Assembly: GCA_009780915.1 (NCBI GenBank)
Contig: WQZD01000012.1
Span: 1 to 64,000, forward strand
Direction: 5' to 3'
DNA from: Propionibacteriaceae bacterium
Lineage (GTDB): Bacteria > Actinomycetota > Actinomycetes > Propionibacteriales > Propionibacteriaceae
DNA length: 64,000 bases
Position numbers and translations under genes: made by a program. The notes under the pieces were generated by a model. The model was not told where the DNA came from. It saw only the letters and a program-made list of their open reading frames with translations, and did not search any database. Of this stretch, positions 1-9,800 are shown in pieces (the stretch's first letter is position 1; each line of letters starts with the position of its first letter).

Positions 1-4
1 CTTG

Positions 5-94
5 TTTCCCAACATTCCCAATATTGGCACTGTTGGGAAACGTCCCCGGAATGTTGGGAAAATGTTGGGAAATCCACCCCGGAATGTTGGGAAA
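5..94. repeat. Phased TGTTGGGAAA repeats
   Basis: Five copies of the 10-mer TGTTGGGAAA are present: one on the minus strand (5-14) and four on the plus strand (31-40, 52-61, 63-72, 85-94). Starts of the plus copies are 21, 11 and 22 bp apart, close to whole helical turns, so a protein bound to them would sit on one face of the DNA. The first two copies form an inverted pair. This resembles iterons, a centromere-like site or a multi-site operator ahead of the gene at 260. Function is inferred. Confidence 0.6.
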
Positions 95-154
95 CGCGCT
101 CCCCGGACACGACGCCGCCGACCGTCCCCAAGCCACCACGGGGTCGACACGACC

Positions 155-171
155 CGGTGTCGTATCTAAAC
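155..171 (+). promoter_or_regulatory. Family-B promoter-like motif
   Basis: The 17-mer CGGTGTCGTATCTAAAC matches, with two changes, the sequence CGGTGTCGCATCTATAC found at 21347 (plus) and 29999-30015 (minus). The start of the gene at 260 lies about 90 bp downstream. All sites of this family precede operons for proteins with a shared N-terminal zinc knuckle. I read it as a promoter or activator site; no transcript start is known. Confidence 0.5.
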
Positions 172-259
172 CCCTGACCGCGCATCCACGGTTCGTCCCA
201 CACTGGGTCGTGCCGACCACCGACCCCCTATGCGCCGATGACGAAAGGACACCCACCCC

Positions 260-1366
260 ATGCCACGACGCAAATGCGCATTGTGCGGCGAGTTCATCAA
301 CGACGCCCACCAGTGCCCCCGACTGTCCACGCAGGCCGACGTCGACGACCTCCTCGGCGCCGACGTCGAGTGGGCCCGCTACTCCCCCACCGCCGCCTCC
401 TTCGAGCAGCTCACCCCCGAGCAGGTGGTCGCCCGCAAAGAGGCCATGTGGGAGGGGCGGGCCGTCGCCCCGTCCTACCTGACCACCGCCCCCGGCTCCC
501 CCGACAAGTTCTGGGACATGTGGCACTCCCGAGTCAGCCAATGGGGGGACACCTCCGACGCCGGGTACCCGAAGATGCCCGAACGGTACTCCCCCCACGG
601 GGACACCACACGACGCACCTTGCGCAAACGCTACTCGACGCCCGACGGGTTCGAGGTCCACATGCCCTCCGCCACCGCCGTGCGAGAGTTCGCCGCCAAC
701 GAGGCGCTGGGGCAGACGTTCGAGATGCCTGTGGCGTTCACCACGGAGAACGGCGCCCAAGGGCTGATCTCCGTGCGGTGCACCTGGCACGGGCCGGGCT
801 CCTGGACCGTGGAGGCCCCCGCTGGCGACGCCAAGTTCGGCCGTGTCACCGAGGCGGTCGCCTCCGTCTTGGAGGCCCGCTACCCGTCCACCGCCCTGTC
901 CGACGTCGGCGACCTGCGCGAGCGCCGCCAGGAACGGGTGATGCGCAACGGCTCCCCCATCCTGCCGCCCGTGCGCCACTCCACGTTCGTCACCGGGGTG
1001 TCCGCCATCGGCGCCCACGGCGCCATCGTCGTGCGCATCGCCGACGGCCGGGGCGGGCACAAGCTGTACGGGTACCGTGTCCCCGACCCCGCTCCCGGCA
1101 TCCCCAGCAGGGAGCGGCTCATGGCCGCCCTCATGGGCAGGGCCACCGACTCGATCGGGTCGGCGTTCAACCAGATGCGCGAATTCCGGTTGCGCGTCCC
1201 GGTGGACCAGTGCCCCCGCTGCCTGTGCGTGTACGAGACCGCCACCGGGCACCAATGCCGCCTCCACCACGCCCTACCCGTGCGCAGGGCCGCCACCGAC
1301 GCGGAGAAGAGCACGCGCGACGAGGCATGGTGCGAGCTGATCCGCGCCTCCCAACAGCCTCATTAG
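260..1366 (+). CDS. Zinc-knuckle-tagged hypothetical protein
   Basis: A 368-aa protein of unknown function. Its N-terminus carries CALCG...HQC followed by a D-DLLG segment, the same short zinc-knuckle plus acidic arrangement seen at the start of the proteins at 23132, 24148, 29376 and 34663. A second cysteine cluster near the C-terminus (CPRC, then C...C-H about residues 316-336) could bind another metal. The ATG at 260 follows the purine-rich GAAAGGA typical of this element. It sits downstream of phased repeats and a family-B promoter, and upstream of a conjugation-type membrane protein. I do not recognise the family of the central region. Confidence 0.75.
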   Translation: MPRRKCALCGEFINDAHQCPRLSTQADVDDLLGADVEWARYSPTAASFEQLTPEQVVARKEAMWEGRAVAPSYLTTAPGSPDKFWDMWHSRVSQWGDTSDAGYPKMPERYSPHGDTTRRTLRKRYSTPDGFEVHMPSATAVREFAANEALGQTFEMPVAFTTENGAQGLISVRCTWHGPGSWTVEAPAGDAKFGRVTEAVASVLEARYPSTALSDVGDLRERRQERVMRNGSPILPPVRHSTFVTGVSAIGAHGAIVVRIADGRGGHKLYGYRVPDPAPGIPSRERLMAALMGRATDSIGSAFNQMREFRLRVPVDQCPRCLCVYETATGHQCRLHHALPVRRAATDAEKSTRDEAWCELIRASQQPH

Positions 1367-1406
1367 GACAAATCCCGCCCACGGGAACCGTGGGACCCCA
1401 TGACGC

Positions 1407-1444
1407 GGCGCGCGCCCCGCCTCCCCCACCATGGGGCGCGCGCC
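1407..1444. promoter_or_regulatory. 12-bp inverted repeat before TrbL-like gene
   Basis: GGCGCGCGCCCC (1407-1418) and its exact complement (1433-1444) form a GC-rich hairpin between the gene at 260 and the GTG start at 1472. It has no U-tract. Just upstream is GGGAACCGTGGGA, which also occurs immediately before the 12-bp hairpin at 17288, ahead of the other membrane-anchored transfer gene. It could be an attenuator, mRNA-stability element or operator. Confidence 0.45.
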
Positions 1445-1471
1445 GACCCGCACCGATCGAAGGAGTCCGCA

Positions 1472-4400
1472 GTGACCACCGCACACGCCAGCCGACGCCA
1501 CCCGGCCACCCGTGTGACGCTGCTCCTCGCCACCATCGTGGTCCTCCTCACAGCCACCGCCGCACCCGCATGGGCGGGGTTCACAGGGGCCGAGGACCCC
1601 CTCCACCCCACCCCGCCCGACTCCTGCCACGTGTCCTCTTCGGTGGAGACCTACCTGCCCGCCCTGCGCTGGCAGGAAGGCGCGTCCGGCCTCACGCAAC
1701 GCCCGCAAGGCGGCCTGTCCGGTGTGTGGGACTCCCTGTGGAACAGCTCCGGCACCGACGCGTCCCTGATGTGGTCCTCGACCGTCTGGGGGTGGAACGT
1801 GAACCTCGCCGAATCAGCCGTGAGATTCTGCCCCCTCCAACTCAGCGGCGGGCTGATCGACCGTGCGGCCTCCACCCTCGGATCGGTCGTCCTCACCTCC
1901 ACCATCATCCTGATCGTCGCGGCGGCGGTCGTCGTCGCCGCCGTCGCCAAACGCGCCCGCGCCTCCGGTGGCCGGGCCGGGCCGATCATCGGCTTCGTCG
2001 TCTCGTTGGCGTTGCTGACGGTCATGGTCGCCCAAGCGGGACACTCCACGGGGGCGGGGGCGACCCCCGGGGACACCTCCGCGTACAAACCCGCGCCGTT
2101 GTCCGCCGGGTGGGCGGTCACCACCGTGGAGAAGACCGTCACCCAGGTGGTCGGGGTTCCCGTCTCGGCGCTCCAGAACGGGGTCGAGTCGGTCACCGCG
2201 TCGCCCGAAAGCTCCACACAGCCCTGGTCGTGCGACGCCTACGTCGCCACCCTGAAAACCCGGTACAACGACTCCTGGACGTCCAACGGGGCCGCCGCCT
2301 CCGAGGCGTCCACCCCCTGGGCCTTGTCCTACATCTGGCAATCCACCGCCCTCACCTCGTGGCGGGCCACCCAGTTCCAAGGCTCCGCGTACGGCGACCA
2401 GGTGTGGTGCCGCTACCTGGACTCCTTCACCCACTTCTCCACCTCCGGGCCCACCCCCGCCGTGATCATGGGCGGCACACCCGGGGCCTTCGCGTTCCAA
2501 TCGTTCAACCGCGACGACTACAACCGCCGATCCGCGTTCCTCGTCTTGTGGGCCAACTGCGCGCCAGCCGACCCCGTCCACCCGCATTTCACCGGCCCGT
2601 TCCACTGGACCGACCCGGGGCTGAACCCCACCGGCGCCCCGAGCGACGCCACCGCGACCTGCACCAGCTTCTTCACCGACCCCGCCTGGACGGGGTGGGA
2701 CAAGTACACCCCGCCCAAACCCTCCAAAATCGCCGACCAGGCCGCAGGACACCAGGACGCCGAGGACTTCCTGCGCGCCATCATCCACGAGAACTCCTTC
2801 ATGGGCGACTACGGGTCCGCCATGCTCGTCATGCTCGTCGCGCTGGTGTGCCTGGGGGCGTTCGGCATGCTGTCCGGGGCGCTGTTCGTCTGTAAACTAT
2901 GGATGCTGTTCATGGCCATCATGCTCATCGTCGAAATCCTCGTCGGCATGGTGAAGAACGAACCGGTGGCCGCCCTGCGCCGCTGGCTGTTCCGCCTCGT
3001 CGGCGTCAGCGTCTACGTCGCCTTCGCCGCCCTCGTGTTCTCCATGGTCGCCCTGTTCTCCACCGTCGTCATCTCCTTGTCAGGACTCATCCCCGGCGCC
3101 ACCGGGCTCCCCGTCATCCTGTCCGGCGCCAGCCCCGTGCTCGCCGTGTGGATGATCACGAAACTGTTCAAACGCATGGGCCTGCCCACGCCCTTCTCCC
3201 TCGACGGGGCCCGCACCTACGCCCGCGCCGCTGAGTCCATCGGCGGGACCGTCGACCCCCGCAGCACCGCCATGGGAGCCGGGCTCATGGACCGTGTCGG
3301 ACGACGGGCCCAATCCGGGGGGCATCGCATCACACGCGCGGCGGGGCGCACGCTGCGCGACTACGCTGTGGGCAGAGGGGTCGGCGACGCCACCAAGAAG
3401 AGGACCGCCAAGGGCGCGCAGGACACGTCGGCGTCGACCAGCCGACGCCGACCCGGGGTCGCCCCTGTGCCGCCTCCCGGGGTCGCCCCTGTGCCGCCTC
3501 CCGGGGTCGCCCCTGTGCCGCCTCCCGGGGACGCCCACACGCCCGGCGGCGACCACGACGAGACGACGGACGCCACGAAGCCCGGTGGCCCCACACCCGT
3601 TCCACCGCGACCGGGCGACGCGCCGGACGCCGGGGACGACGAGGCGCGTGCCGACGACCACGAGTCCACCCCGACCCCCGACATCGACGACCACGAGTCC
3701 ACCCCGACCCCCGACATCGACGCGGACGAACACCCCGACATCGACGCGGGGGCGCCGCCAAACCACGACGACGGCGCGTTCCTCACCGACATGCCAACGG
3801 GCACGACCACGGACGTAGACATGGACATGCCCATGGGCGTGGGCACATCCGAGACCCCGTCGATCACACGCGAGGACGCCGCGCCCGACATCGAACCCGA
3901 CGAGACGGGGAGCCCGGACGATCCAACACGCCCCACGGCCGACGAGCTCACAGCCCTCGACCACGACGGGAATCCGGTCGCGCCCCGCACGCGTGGCACG
4001 GACTGGACAGATCGGACGTCCCAGGAGGCCCGCGATTTCTTCGACGACCAGCGCGCCACGGAGAAAGCCCGCAGGCAGGAAGCCACGGCCCGCGACCTGC
4101 GCCAGAAAGCCCTCGACACCGTCACCCGGACGCGCCGCCACCTGGCCGCCACCCCCACACGCGCCCTCGTGCGCGACGGGGTGAGGGCCGCCGCCGTCAC
4201 AGGCGCTCTGTTCACCCCCCTGGCCCCCGTCGTGGCAGCCGGGACGGTCGTCGGGGCGGGCGCCACGGCCGCCACGACAGTGTGGAGGAACCACCAGACG
4301 CGCATCGCGGCCTGGGACGCTGAAGTCGAGCGGCGCCAACGCCTCGCAGCCGACAAGCAGGAGCACGCCCGTCTCATGGAGCTGCGCCGCCACGAAGGTG

Positions 4401-4534
4401 AAGCCTACGAACAAGGCCGACAGCAGGCCCGGCGACGCGACGGCCAGCCAGGCGACCGCACCGGACCCGAGCCACGCCGTCGCCCTTCGACGGATGATCA
4501 GGCCCAGGAGACGTACGACACTTCAGAGGACTAA
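1472..4534 (+). CDS. TrbL/VirB6-like polytopic membrane protein of conjugation
   Basis: About 1020 aa. I choose the GTG at 1472 because GAAGGAG precedes it and the protein then begins with a signal peptide (hydrophobic stretch ending AWA-G). Hydrophobic segments lie near residues 142-160, 169-187, 449-495, 508-530 and 540-563. A long, charged, proline-rich tail (about 570-1020) contains three GVAPVPPP repeats, two DDHESTPTPDI repeats and a small hydrophobic patch near 905-935. Multi-spanning proteins with large soluble tails are typical of TrbL/VirB6 channel components in actinobacterial type IV secretion systems. That assignment rests on architecture, not on a signature motif. The neighbouring cell-wall hydrolase (17337) and lipoprotein (19791) fit the same machine. 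Confidence 0.6.
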   Translation: MTTAHASRRHPATRVTLLLATIVVLLTATAAPAWAGFTGAEDPLHPTPPDSCHVSSSVETYLPALRWQEGASGLTQRPQGGLSGVWDSLWNSSGTDASLMWSSTVWGWNVNLAESAVRFCPLQLSGGLIDRAASTLGSVVLTSTIILIVAAAVVVAAVAKRARASGGRAGPIIGFVVSLALLTVMVAQAGHSTGAGATPGDTSAYKPAPLSAGWAVTTVEKTVTQVVGVPVSALQNGVESVTASPESSTQPWSCDAYVATLKTRYNDSWTSNGAAASEASTPWALSYIWQSTALTSWRATQFQGSAYGDQVWCRYLDSFTHFSTSGPTPAVIMGGTPGAFAFQSFNRDDYNRRSAFLVLWANCAPADPVHPHFTGPFHWTDPGLNPTGAPSDATATCTSFFTDPAWTGWDKYTPPKPSKIADQAAGHQDAEDFLRAIIHENSFMGDYGSAMLVMLVALVCLGAFGMLSGALFVCKLWMLFMAIMLIVEILVGMVKNEPVAALRRWLFRLVGVSVYVAFAALVFSMVALFSTVVISLSGLIPGATGLPVILSGASPVLAVWMITKLFKRMGLPTPFSLDGARTYARAAESIGGTVDPRSTAMGAGLMDRVGRRAQSGGHRITRAAGRTLRDYAVGRGVGDATKKRTAKGAQDTSASTSRRRPGVAPVPPPGVAPVPPPGVAPVPPPGDAHTPGGDHDETTDATKPGGPTPVPPRPGDAPDAGDDEARADDHESTPTPDIDDHESTPTPDIDADEHPDIDAGAPPNHDDGAFLTDMPTGTTTDVDMDMPMGVGTSETPSITREDAAPDIEPDETGSPDDPTRPTADELTALDHDGNPVAPRTRGTDWTDRTSQEARDFFDDQRATEKARRQEATARDLRQKALDTVTRTRRHLAATPTRALVRDGVRAAAVTGALFTPLAPVVAAGTVVGAGATAATTVWRNHQTRIAAWDAEVERRQRLAADKQEHARLMELRRHEGEAYEQGRQQARRRDGQPGDRTGPEPRRRPSTDDQAQETYDTSED
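3452..3530 (+). repeat. 24-bp coding tandem repeat
   Basis: Three back-to-back 24-bp units encode GVAPVPPP in the tail of the TrbL-like protein, followed by a partial fourth unit. A separate 33-bp duplication (about 3654-3719) encodes DDHESTPTPDI twice. Both keep the frame, so copy number could vary without breaking the gene. Confidence 0.8.
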
Positions 4535-4569
4535 CGGACAATACATCACGAACAACGGAAGGCACTCCC

Positions 4570-5445
4570 ATGACAGAGACGACACCCCCTCCACGTGACT
4601 CTGACGGGCGCTTCGCTCGGTACAGGTTCGCATGCGCGGCGCCCAGCGACGTGGACGAGACAGACTCATGGTCGCAGCCTCCGGCCTTCGATTCGGTGGA
4701 TGACCTCGTGGACTGGTTCACCAGACAGGAGGCCCCCGAATGGGCGGTGCAGAACCTCCAGACCGAATACGCCCTCCAACGACCACACCGGCTCGACAGG
4801 GACTCCTCCAAGGCCGCCGACAAAAAGACGAACGAGTGGGAGTCCGCCAACCCGCGCACCGGCACTCAGACCGCTTCCACGTGGTCTCAGCGCCGCGCAT
4901 CGACGTGGGACGCCACGTACGACGACGCCTACGCCCGACTGTCCGCCGCTTACGCGCCGACCATGCCATCGACAGTGGCGCGGACGTTCGCCGTGTGTCT
5001 TCGCATGATCAGCGAGCAGAACAGGCAATTCCCCGACGTGGACACTCGGGACATGTTCCTCATTCCCATCTCCACGCCCACGGGAATCGGCACTCTCGGC
5101 TCGTTCATGGGTCCCTGGGGCGTCTCCTCGATCGATGCCCGGTGCCTGCGGAACCCGGCCTACCACGCCGACCGTCTCCAACAGATGACCCGGTCTGTCC
5201 AACAGCAGATCGAGGACGCCACACGTCAGGCTTTGACGAGCATCAGTGACGCCGCCTACCGGGAAGCGAGGAGCCTCGACAGGTCCTCCACGCCGACCGC
5301 CCCCGACCACTCCGCCCTCATGCGGGCACAAGCCGACGCGGACGCCGCCAGGGCCGAGGAACAGCAGCACCGTCGCGACGCCACGACGATGCACCGCGCC
5401 CACATGGCGGCCAACTTCCTGGACGCGTTCTTCGGACGCCGCTGA
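4570..5445 (+). CDS. Hypothetical protein following the TrbL-like gene
   Basis: A 291-aa protein with no family I recognise. The start is supported by GGAAGG about 10 nt upstream. It lies 35 bp after the TrbL-like gene in the same direction, so it is probably cotranscribed. It is polar, without signal peptide or membrane segment. A tryptophan-containing central region is followed by an alanine- and charge-rich C-terminus (about 235-280) that could form a coiled coil. An accessory role in conjugation or in the element's biology is guessed only from position. Confidence 0.6.
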   Translation: MTETTPPPRDSDGRFARYRFACAAPSDVDETDSWSQPPAFDSVDDLVDWFTRQEAPEWAVQNLQTEYALQRPHRLDRDSSKAADKKTNEWESANPRTGTQTASTWSQRRASTWDATYDDAYARLSAAYAPTMPSTVARTFAVCLRMISEQNRQFPDVDTRDMFLIPISTPTGIGTLGSFMGPWGVSSIDARCLRNPAYHADRLQQMTRSVQQQIEDATRQALTSISDAAYREARSLDRSSTPTAPDHSALMRAQADADAARAEEQQHRRDATTMHRAHMAANFLDAFFGRR

Positions 5446-5515
5446 ACCATGCCCAGGTGATTGCCTCCCTCCGCCAGCCAAGTTAAGCTAAGACTTAACA
5501 CCAAGGAGGCGGAGT

Positions 5516-5779
5516 ATGTCCACCATCGTCGAGGAACGTCGATCACAGGGACTGACACAGGGCGACTTGGCGTCCTACCTCCAGTTCTACGCCAACGGCA
5601 ACAAACGCACCGCCCGATACCTCACGAACGCCATCCTGATGTCCCACGGATTCGACGCGATCCTCACGCCTGTGGCCCGACGACGCGAGTACAACCAGGT
5701 GTTGCGACACATGTACATGGGTGGTGACGTGACAGGATTCGCACTGTTCCTGGTCGGACTGTACGACGACTCCCACTAG
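5516..5779 (+). pseudogene. Fic-domain C-terminal fragment
   Basis: An 87-aa reading frame with a strong AAGGAGG ribosome site. Residues from about 27 read ANGNKRTARYLTNAIL and match the second half of the Fic motif (GN-[GK]-R-x2-R) and the helix after it. The N-terminal Fic fold and the catalytic HPF(x)xGN histidine are missing, so AMP-transfer activity is not expected. The first 22 residues (RRSQGLTQGDLA) look like the start of a helix-turn-helix protein, so the frame may be a deletion fusion between an antitoxin-like gene and a Fic toxin. The neighbourhood is rich in toxin-antitoxin debris. Confidence 0.65.
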
Positions 5780-6046
5780 GTCTCGACCGCACGACTCAGG
5801 ACGTCTCGTCCAGCCTCGCGCATCGCGGCCCGGACATCGTCGAGGCTGGAGCCCGCCGAACACACCGGAGCAACTATGCTGCGGCTGCGTAGGAATCGCC
5901 CCGCTTTAGCTGGGCGAGGATGTCAAAGCGCGCATGGAGCGCTACCTCGCCCAGGCGATTGGCTCCTGGCGCACAATTCGCGTCGTCGAGAAGCCTCCAT
6001 GGGGCGGCTCCGCCCGCTCAATCGTGAGCGGTTTTCGCGGAACTTG
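5780..6046. other. Gene-poor stretch with antitoxin remnant
   Basis: No convincing gene. Positions 5810-5849 nearly duplicate 6324-6363, the 3' end of the Phd antitoxin gene to the right (shared CTCGCGCATCGCGGC), so a second antitoxin copy has decayed here. A perfect 10-bp inverted repeat, CTGGGCGAGG at 5910-5919 and its complement at 5945-5954, is also present. Confidence 0.6.
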
Positions 6047-6322
6047 TCAGGTGTGATAAACGTCACGACGGCGCTTGATCGACACCACAGTGACGACCAG
6101 TATGTCATCGACGATGGTGTACACGATTCGGAACTCTCCTCTACGAGCGGAGTATTGCGGCCAGAATGGCGGACCCAGTTGCTTGCCCACTCGGTGGGGG
6201 TTCTCGGACAGCGGCCCGGCGATGAACTCGAAACATGCTATGGACACGGACTCCGGTAGGTCGTGAGTCAAGGCCCTTTTCGCCATCCGTGTCAGGCGTA
6301 CCGTGTATCGTCGATCAGGCAC
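6047..6322 (-). CDS. RelE/ParE-family toxin
   Basis: About 91 aa. The C-terminal half (GEFRIVYTIVDD...VVSIKRRRDVY) has the strand pattern and basic residues of RelE-type mRNA interferases that act at the ribosome. I place the start at the GTG at 6322, which overlaps the antitoxin stop codon; no in-frame ATG lies closer until MAKRAL, which would trim the first strand. Overlap with the upstream Phd-type antitoxin gives the usual antitoxin-toxin order and translational coupling. It appears intact. Confidence 0.8.
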   Translation of the reverse strand: MPDRRYTVRLTRMAKRALTHDLPESVSIACFEFIAGPLSENPHRVGKQLGPPFWPQYSARRGEFRIVYTIVDDILVVTVVSIKRRRDVYHT

Positions 6323-6599
6323 GTCCAACCTCGCGCATCGCGGCACGGACGTCGTCGAGACTGTACCATTCGCCTCGTGAGAGTTGCTCGTTCGCTTCGG
6401 CCATCTGGCGGACCAGGTCTGCGTCAGCCAAGATGTCCATGGTCTCATTCAGCTCGTCATAGTCGTCGGCGGACATGAGGATCGCCGCTCTCCGCCCATT
6501 CTTGGTCACTTCGACACGCTCATGGGTGGAGACGGCCTCGTCGATGATTTGCGAGAACCGGGCTCGCGCTTCCGCTACTGGGATAGTCAACGTATACAT
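6315..6599 (-). CDS. Phd/YefM-family antitoxin
   Basis: 94 aa starting MYTLTIPVAEARARF, the classic Phd/YefM N-terminus that binds DNA as a dimer, followed by the THERVEVTKNGRRAAILMS strand-turn segment and an acidic toxin-neutralising tail. It overlaps the RelE-like toxin gene. No good ribosome site precedes the ATG. The 3' end of this gene is duplicated at 5810-5849 as a remnant. Confidence 0.85.
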   Translation of the reverse strand: MYTLTIPVAEARARFSQIIDEAVSTHERVEVTKNGRRAAILMSADDYDELNETMDILADADLVRQMAEANEQLSRGEWYSLDDVRAAMREVGRA

Positions 6600-6790
6600 G
6601 GTTATGGCGCGTATGGAGCGCTGTGCCCACGGGCGCATCGCGATGTCGCAATGGTCACATCTCCGTCGAGCGTTCCACCGTGGCGCGCCCGTGAACATCA
6701 CAAGGGTACCACAATAGGAGCATTGCCACCAGCACCATGAGGGCGTGGGTGGGCTCGCGGCACACCTGTGCGTCGTTCGACAGGCCCGAC

Positions 6791-6801
6791 CCGTGTACTT
6801 A
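6791..6801 (+). promoter_or_regulatory. Family-A promoter (dnaE)
   Basis: CCGTGTACTTA, with the -10-like hexamer TGTACT placed exactly 8 nt before the ATG at 6808. This is one of eleven family-A copies in the element, all pointing at a nearby gene. The distance predicts transcription starting at or next to the A of the ATG, that is a leaderless mRNA. This copy has GAC rather than the usual GAA or TGAA just upstream. Confidence 0.65.
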
Positions 6802-6807
6802 CCGAGT

Positions 6808-9800
6808 ATGCGCGATGACCAACGACTGCCCAGACATGCCCCTGACGCACCGAGGACGGTGGGCGGTGTCCCCGTCTCGGGTGGGGCGATGCCTCCCCTG
6901 CCCACCATGGTTCTGAAAGACGGGGCCTGGAGGCCGCTTGTGCCCCCCACCCCGTCCGCCGTCGCCGAGGAGACCATCGTGGAACCGACCTCGCCCACGG
7001 TGGAGACCTCAGCGCCCAGCGGGGCGGTGTGGCCCATGGAGCCGCCCGCATGGCTGCTGGAAGAGGAGCCGCCGCCCTGGGACGACACGGACGACGACCC
7101 CCTCCCACCTGTGCGCGACCGACCCGTGCTGGCCGAAGACCCGTGGGACACCCCCGTGCCACCCCCCGTGGCGCCGGAGCACCGACCCGCCCCTGTGACC
7201 GCTCAGACGCCTCGACCGACGCAGTTCACGCATCTGCACGTGCATTCGGACTTGTCCCCGTTGGACGGGACGGCCAGTCCCGAGAAACTGGCGCGCGAGG
7301 CGGCACGGTTGGGGATGACGGCGTTGGCGATCACCGACCATGGGACGCTGGGTGGCACGTACCGGCACGCGATGGCCTGTCGGGCTGTGGGTGTCAAACC
7401 GATCCTCGGCATCGAGGCGTATGTGGCGATCGGGTCGAGGTCCGACCCGCAGACGGTGATGGTCCGCAACGACGAGTCCACCGACGCCGACGGGGTGGTC
7501 GAGGCCGGGTTCAAACGCAAGACCTACAACCACCTGGTGCTGCTCGCGGCCACCCAGCAGGGGTGGCTGAACCTCGTGGCGATCCACAACGCCTCCCACG
7601 ACACGTTCAAGACGAAGCCCCTGATCGACCTCGCCCTGTTGCATGAGCACAACGAGGGCGTCATCGTCCTCACCGGGTGCGTGGGCGGCATGGTGGCCGG
7701 ACCCCTGGCGCGAGGAGACATGGGCCAGGCGCGGGAGAACCTCACAGCGATCCTGGGCGCCGCCCGACCGGGGGCGGTGTTCATCGAGGCCATGGACCAC
7801 GGCGTCCCAGCCGAGCGCCTGGCGTTGCCGGGGCTGTTCCAGTTGTCGAGGGAGACCGGCGTGCCGGTGGTGGCCACCAACGACGTGCACTACCTCACCG
7901 CCGACGACGCGTTCCCCCACGAGGTGATGCTGGCCATGCAGTCGAAATCCACGCTCGCCGTCCAACCGCCCGCCCGGTTCGCGTTCAACGGGTCGGGGTA
8001 CTGGCTGCGCACCGTGGACGAGATGCTCGACCTGTTCCCCGACACAGGTGCGGGCACGGTCACCCGAGACGACTGGTGGCAGGCGGTGGCCAACACCTCC
8101 CTGGTGGCGGACATGGTGGACGACTGGGTGCTGCCCGACCCCACCCCGCACTTCCCGACCCCGCCACCATTGACCACCGCCACCGTGTGGTGGGCGTCCG
8201 CCCACCGGGTCGATCACACGGACGTCGTCGCCCCGCCGGTGGGGGTCCCCGTGGTGTTGGCCGACTGCACCGCGTCCCTGTCGACCCCGGCCCGTGAACT
8301 GCTGCACCTGTGCACCCGTGGCATCGCGGCCCGGTACGGCGACCAGTCGGGTGGAGTGCGTCGCGGCGTGTTGCGCACCGTGTGCGAACGGTTGGCCCGG
8401 GAGCTGGGCGTGATCCAACAGATGGGGTTCGTGGACTATTTCCTCCTCGTGGCCGAACTGGTCGCCCATGCCCGGTCGATGGGGACCCTGGTGGGTCCTG
8501 GTCGAGGGTCGGCGGGGGGGAGCCTGGTGGCGTATCTGTGCGGGATCGTGGACGTGGACCCCCTGGAGGGCGGGCTGCTGTTCGAGAGGTTCCTGGAGAT
8601 CGGTCGTGCGGGCTGGCCCGACATCGACCTGGATTTCGAGCGCGCCGCCGTGCCGGTGCTGTACGAGCACCTGGAGCAGGTGTACGGGCGGGGGACCTTG
8701 GCGAGGTGCGGGACGTTGGCGTACGAGAGGTCGAAGAGGGTCGTCAAAGACGTGTGCCGTGTGCACGGGTTCTCAGTGGCGACCGGGGAAGCGTTGGCGA
8801 AAGCCATCCCCGTCGAGTCCGGGAAACCGTATCCGTTGGCCACCGTCATGGACCCCCTGTCCGTGTCGGGCGCGGAGTTCCGGCGCCTGGTCGCCGCCCA
8901 ACCGGGGTTGGACGAGGCGATCGGTGTGGCGGCCCGATTGGAGGGCACCAGCGCCGGGGTGGGCATCCACGCCTGCGGGGTGATCGTCTCGGACCAGCCT
9001 TTGGCCCAGGCCATCCCGTTGCGCCGTGACCGCGAATCGGGGATGTGGGTCACCGAATGGGAGTACCCCGACCTGGAACTCATCGGCTACTTGAAACTCG
9101 ACATGCTGCGCCTGCGCAACCTCGACATCCTCCATGCCACCGCCGACACGGTCGGCGTGGACCCCAAGGCCATGGCCCGGCTGCCCGACACCGGCTCACC
9201 GGCATGGAAGGCCGCCATGAACGTGTTCAAACACGCCCAGTTGTGGGGGGTGTTCCAGATGGAGTCCACCGGCATGGGCGAGGTCGCCATGGGGGTGTCC
9301 CCCGACGCCTTGTCGGACGTGTCCGACATCGTCGCCCTGTACCGGCCGGGGGCCCTGGGCACGGGCCAGAACCACACATACATCACCCGTAAACGCGGGT
9401 TGGAGCCTGTAGCGTACGACCAGTGGACCACCGACCCCCAGGAGCAGGCTGTGCTCGCCCACGTGTTGGCCCCCACCCAGGGGGTGGTGCTCTACCAGGA
9501 GCAGTTGATGGAGCTGGGGCGTGTGGTGTCCGGGTTCGACGTGAAAGAACGCTCGATGCTGCGCCACGCCGTCGGGAAGAAACGCAAAGACGAGATGGAC
9601 GTCGTCGGACAGATGTTCGTCTCGCGGGCGTTCGCCGACCTGGGCGGGGACCCCGGTGAGCGCCAGGCGACGGCCCGCAGGCTGTTCGACGTCATGAAAG
9701 ACTCAGCGTCTTATTCCTTCAACAAGTCCCATTCGTGGGCGTATGCGACGCTGGCGGTGCTCACCGCCGCCGCGAAAGCGCAGTGGCCCGCCGCCTATGC

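Noticed and set aside
238..2895. 885-codon open frame on the plus strand spanning two genes
   Set aside because: Arginine/histidine/proline-rich shadow of the real genes at 260 and 1472 in another frame; no domains.
3452..3530. Possible CRISPR-like short repeats
   Set aside because: Contiguous 24-bp coding units without spacers; they encode GVAPVPPP.
6745..6807. GTG at 6745 as dnaE start
   Set aside because: It would place the family-A promoter inside the gene; the ATG at 6808 has the conserved 8-nt spacing.
7009..8766. 585-codon frame opposite dnaE
   Set aside because: High-GC antisense shadow; dnaE motifs on the other strand are unambiguous.
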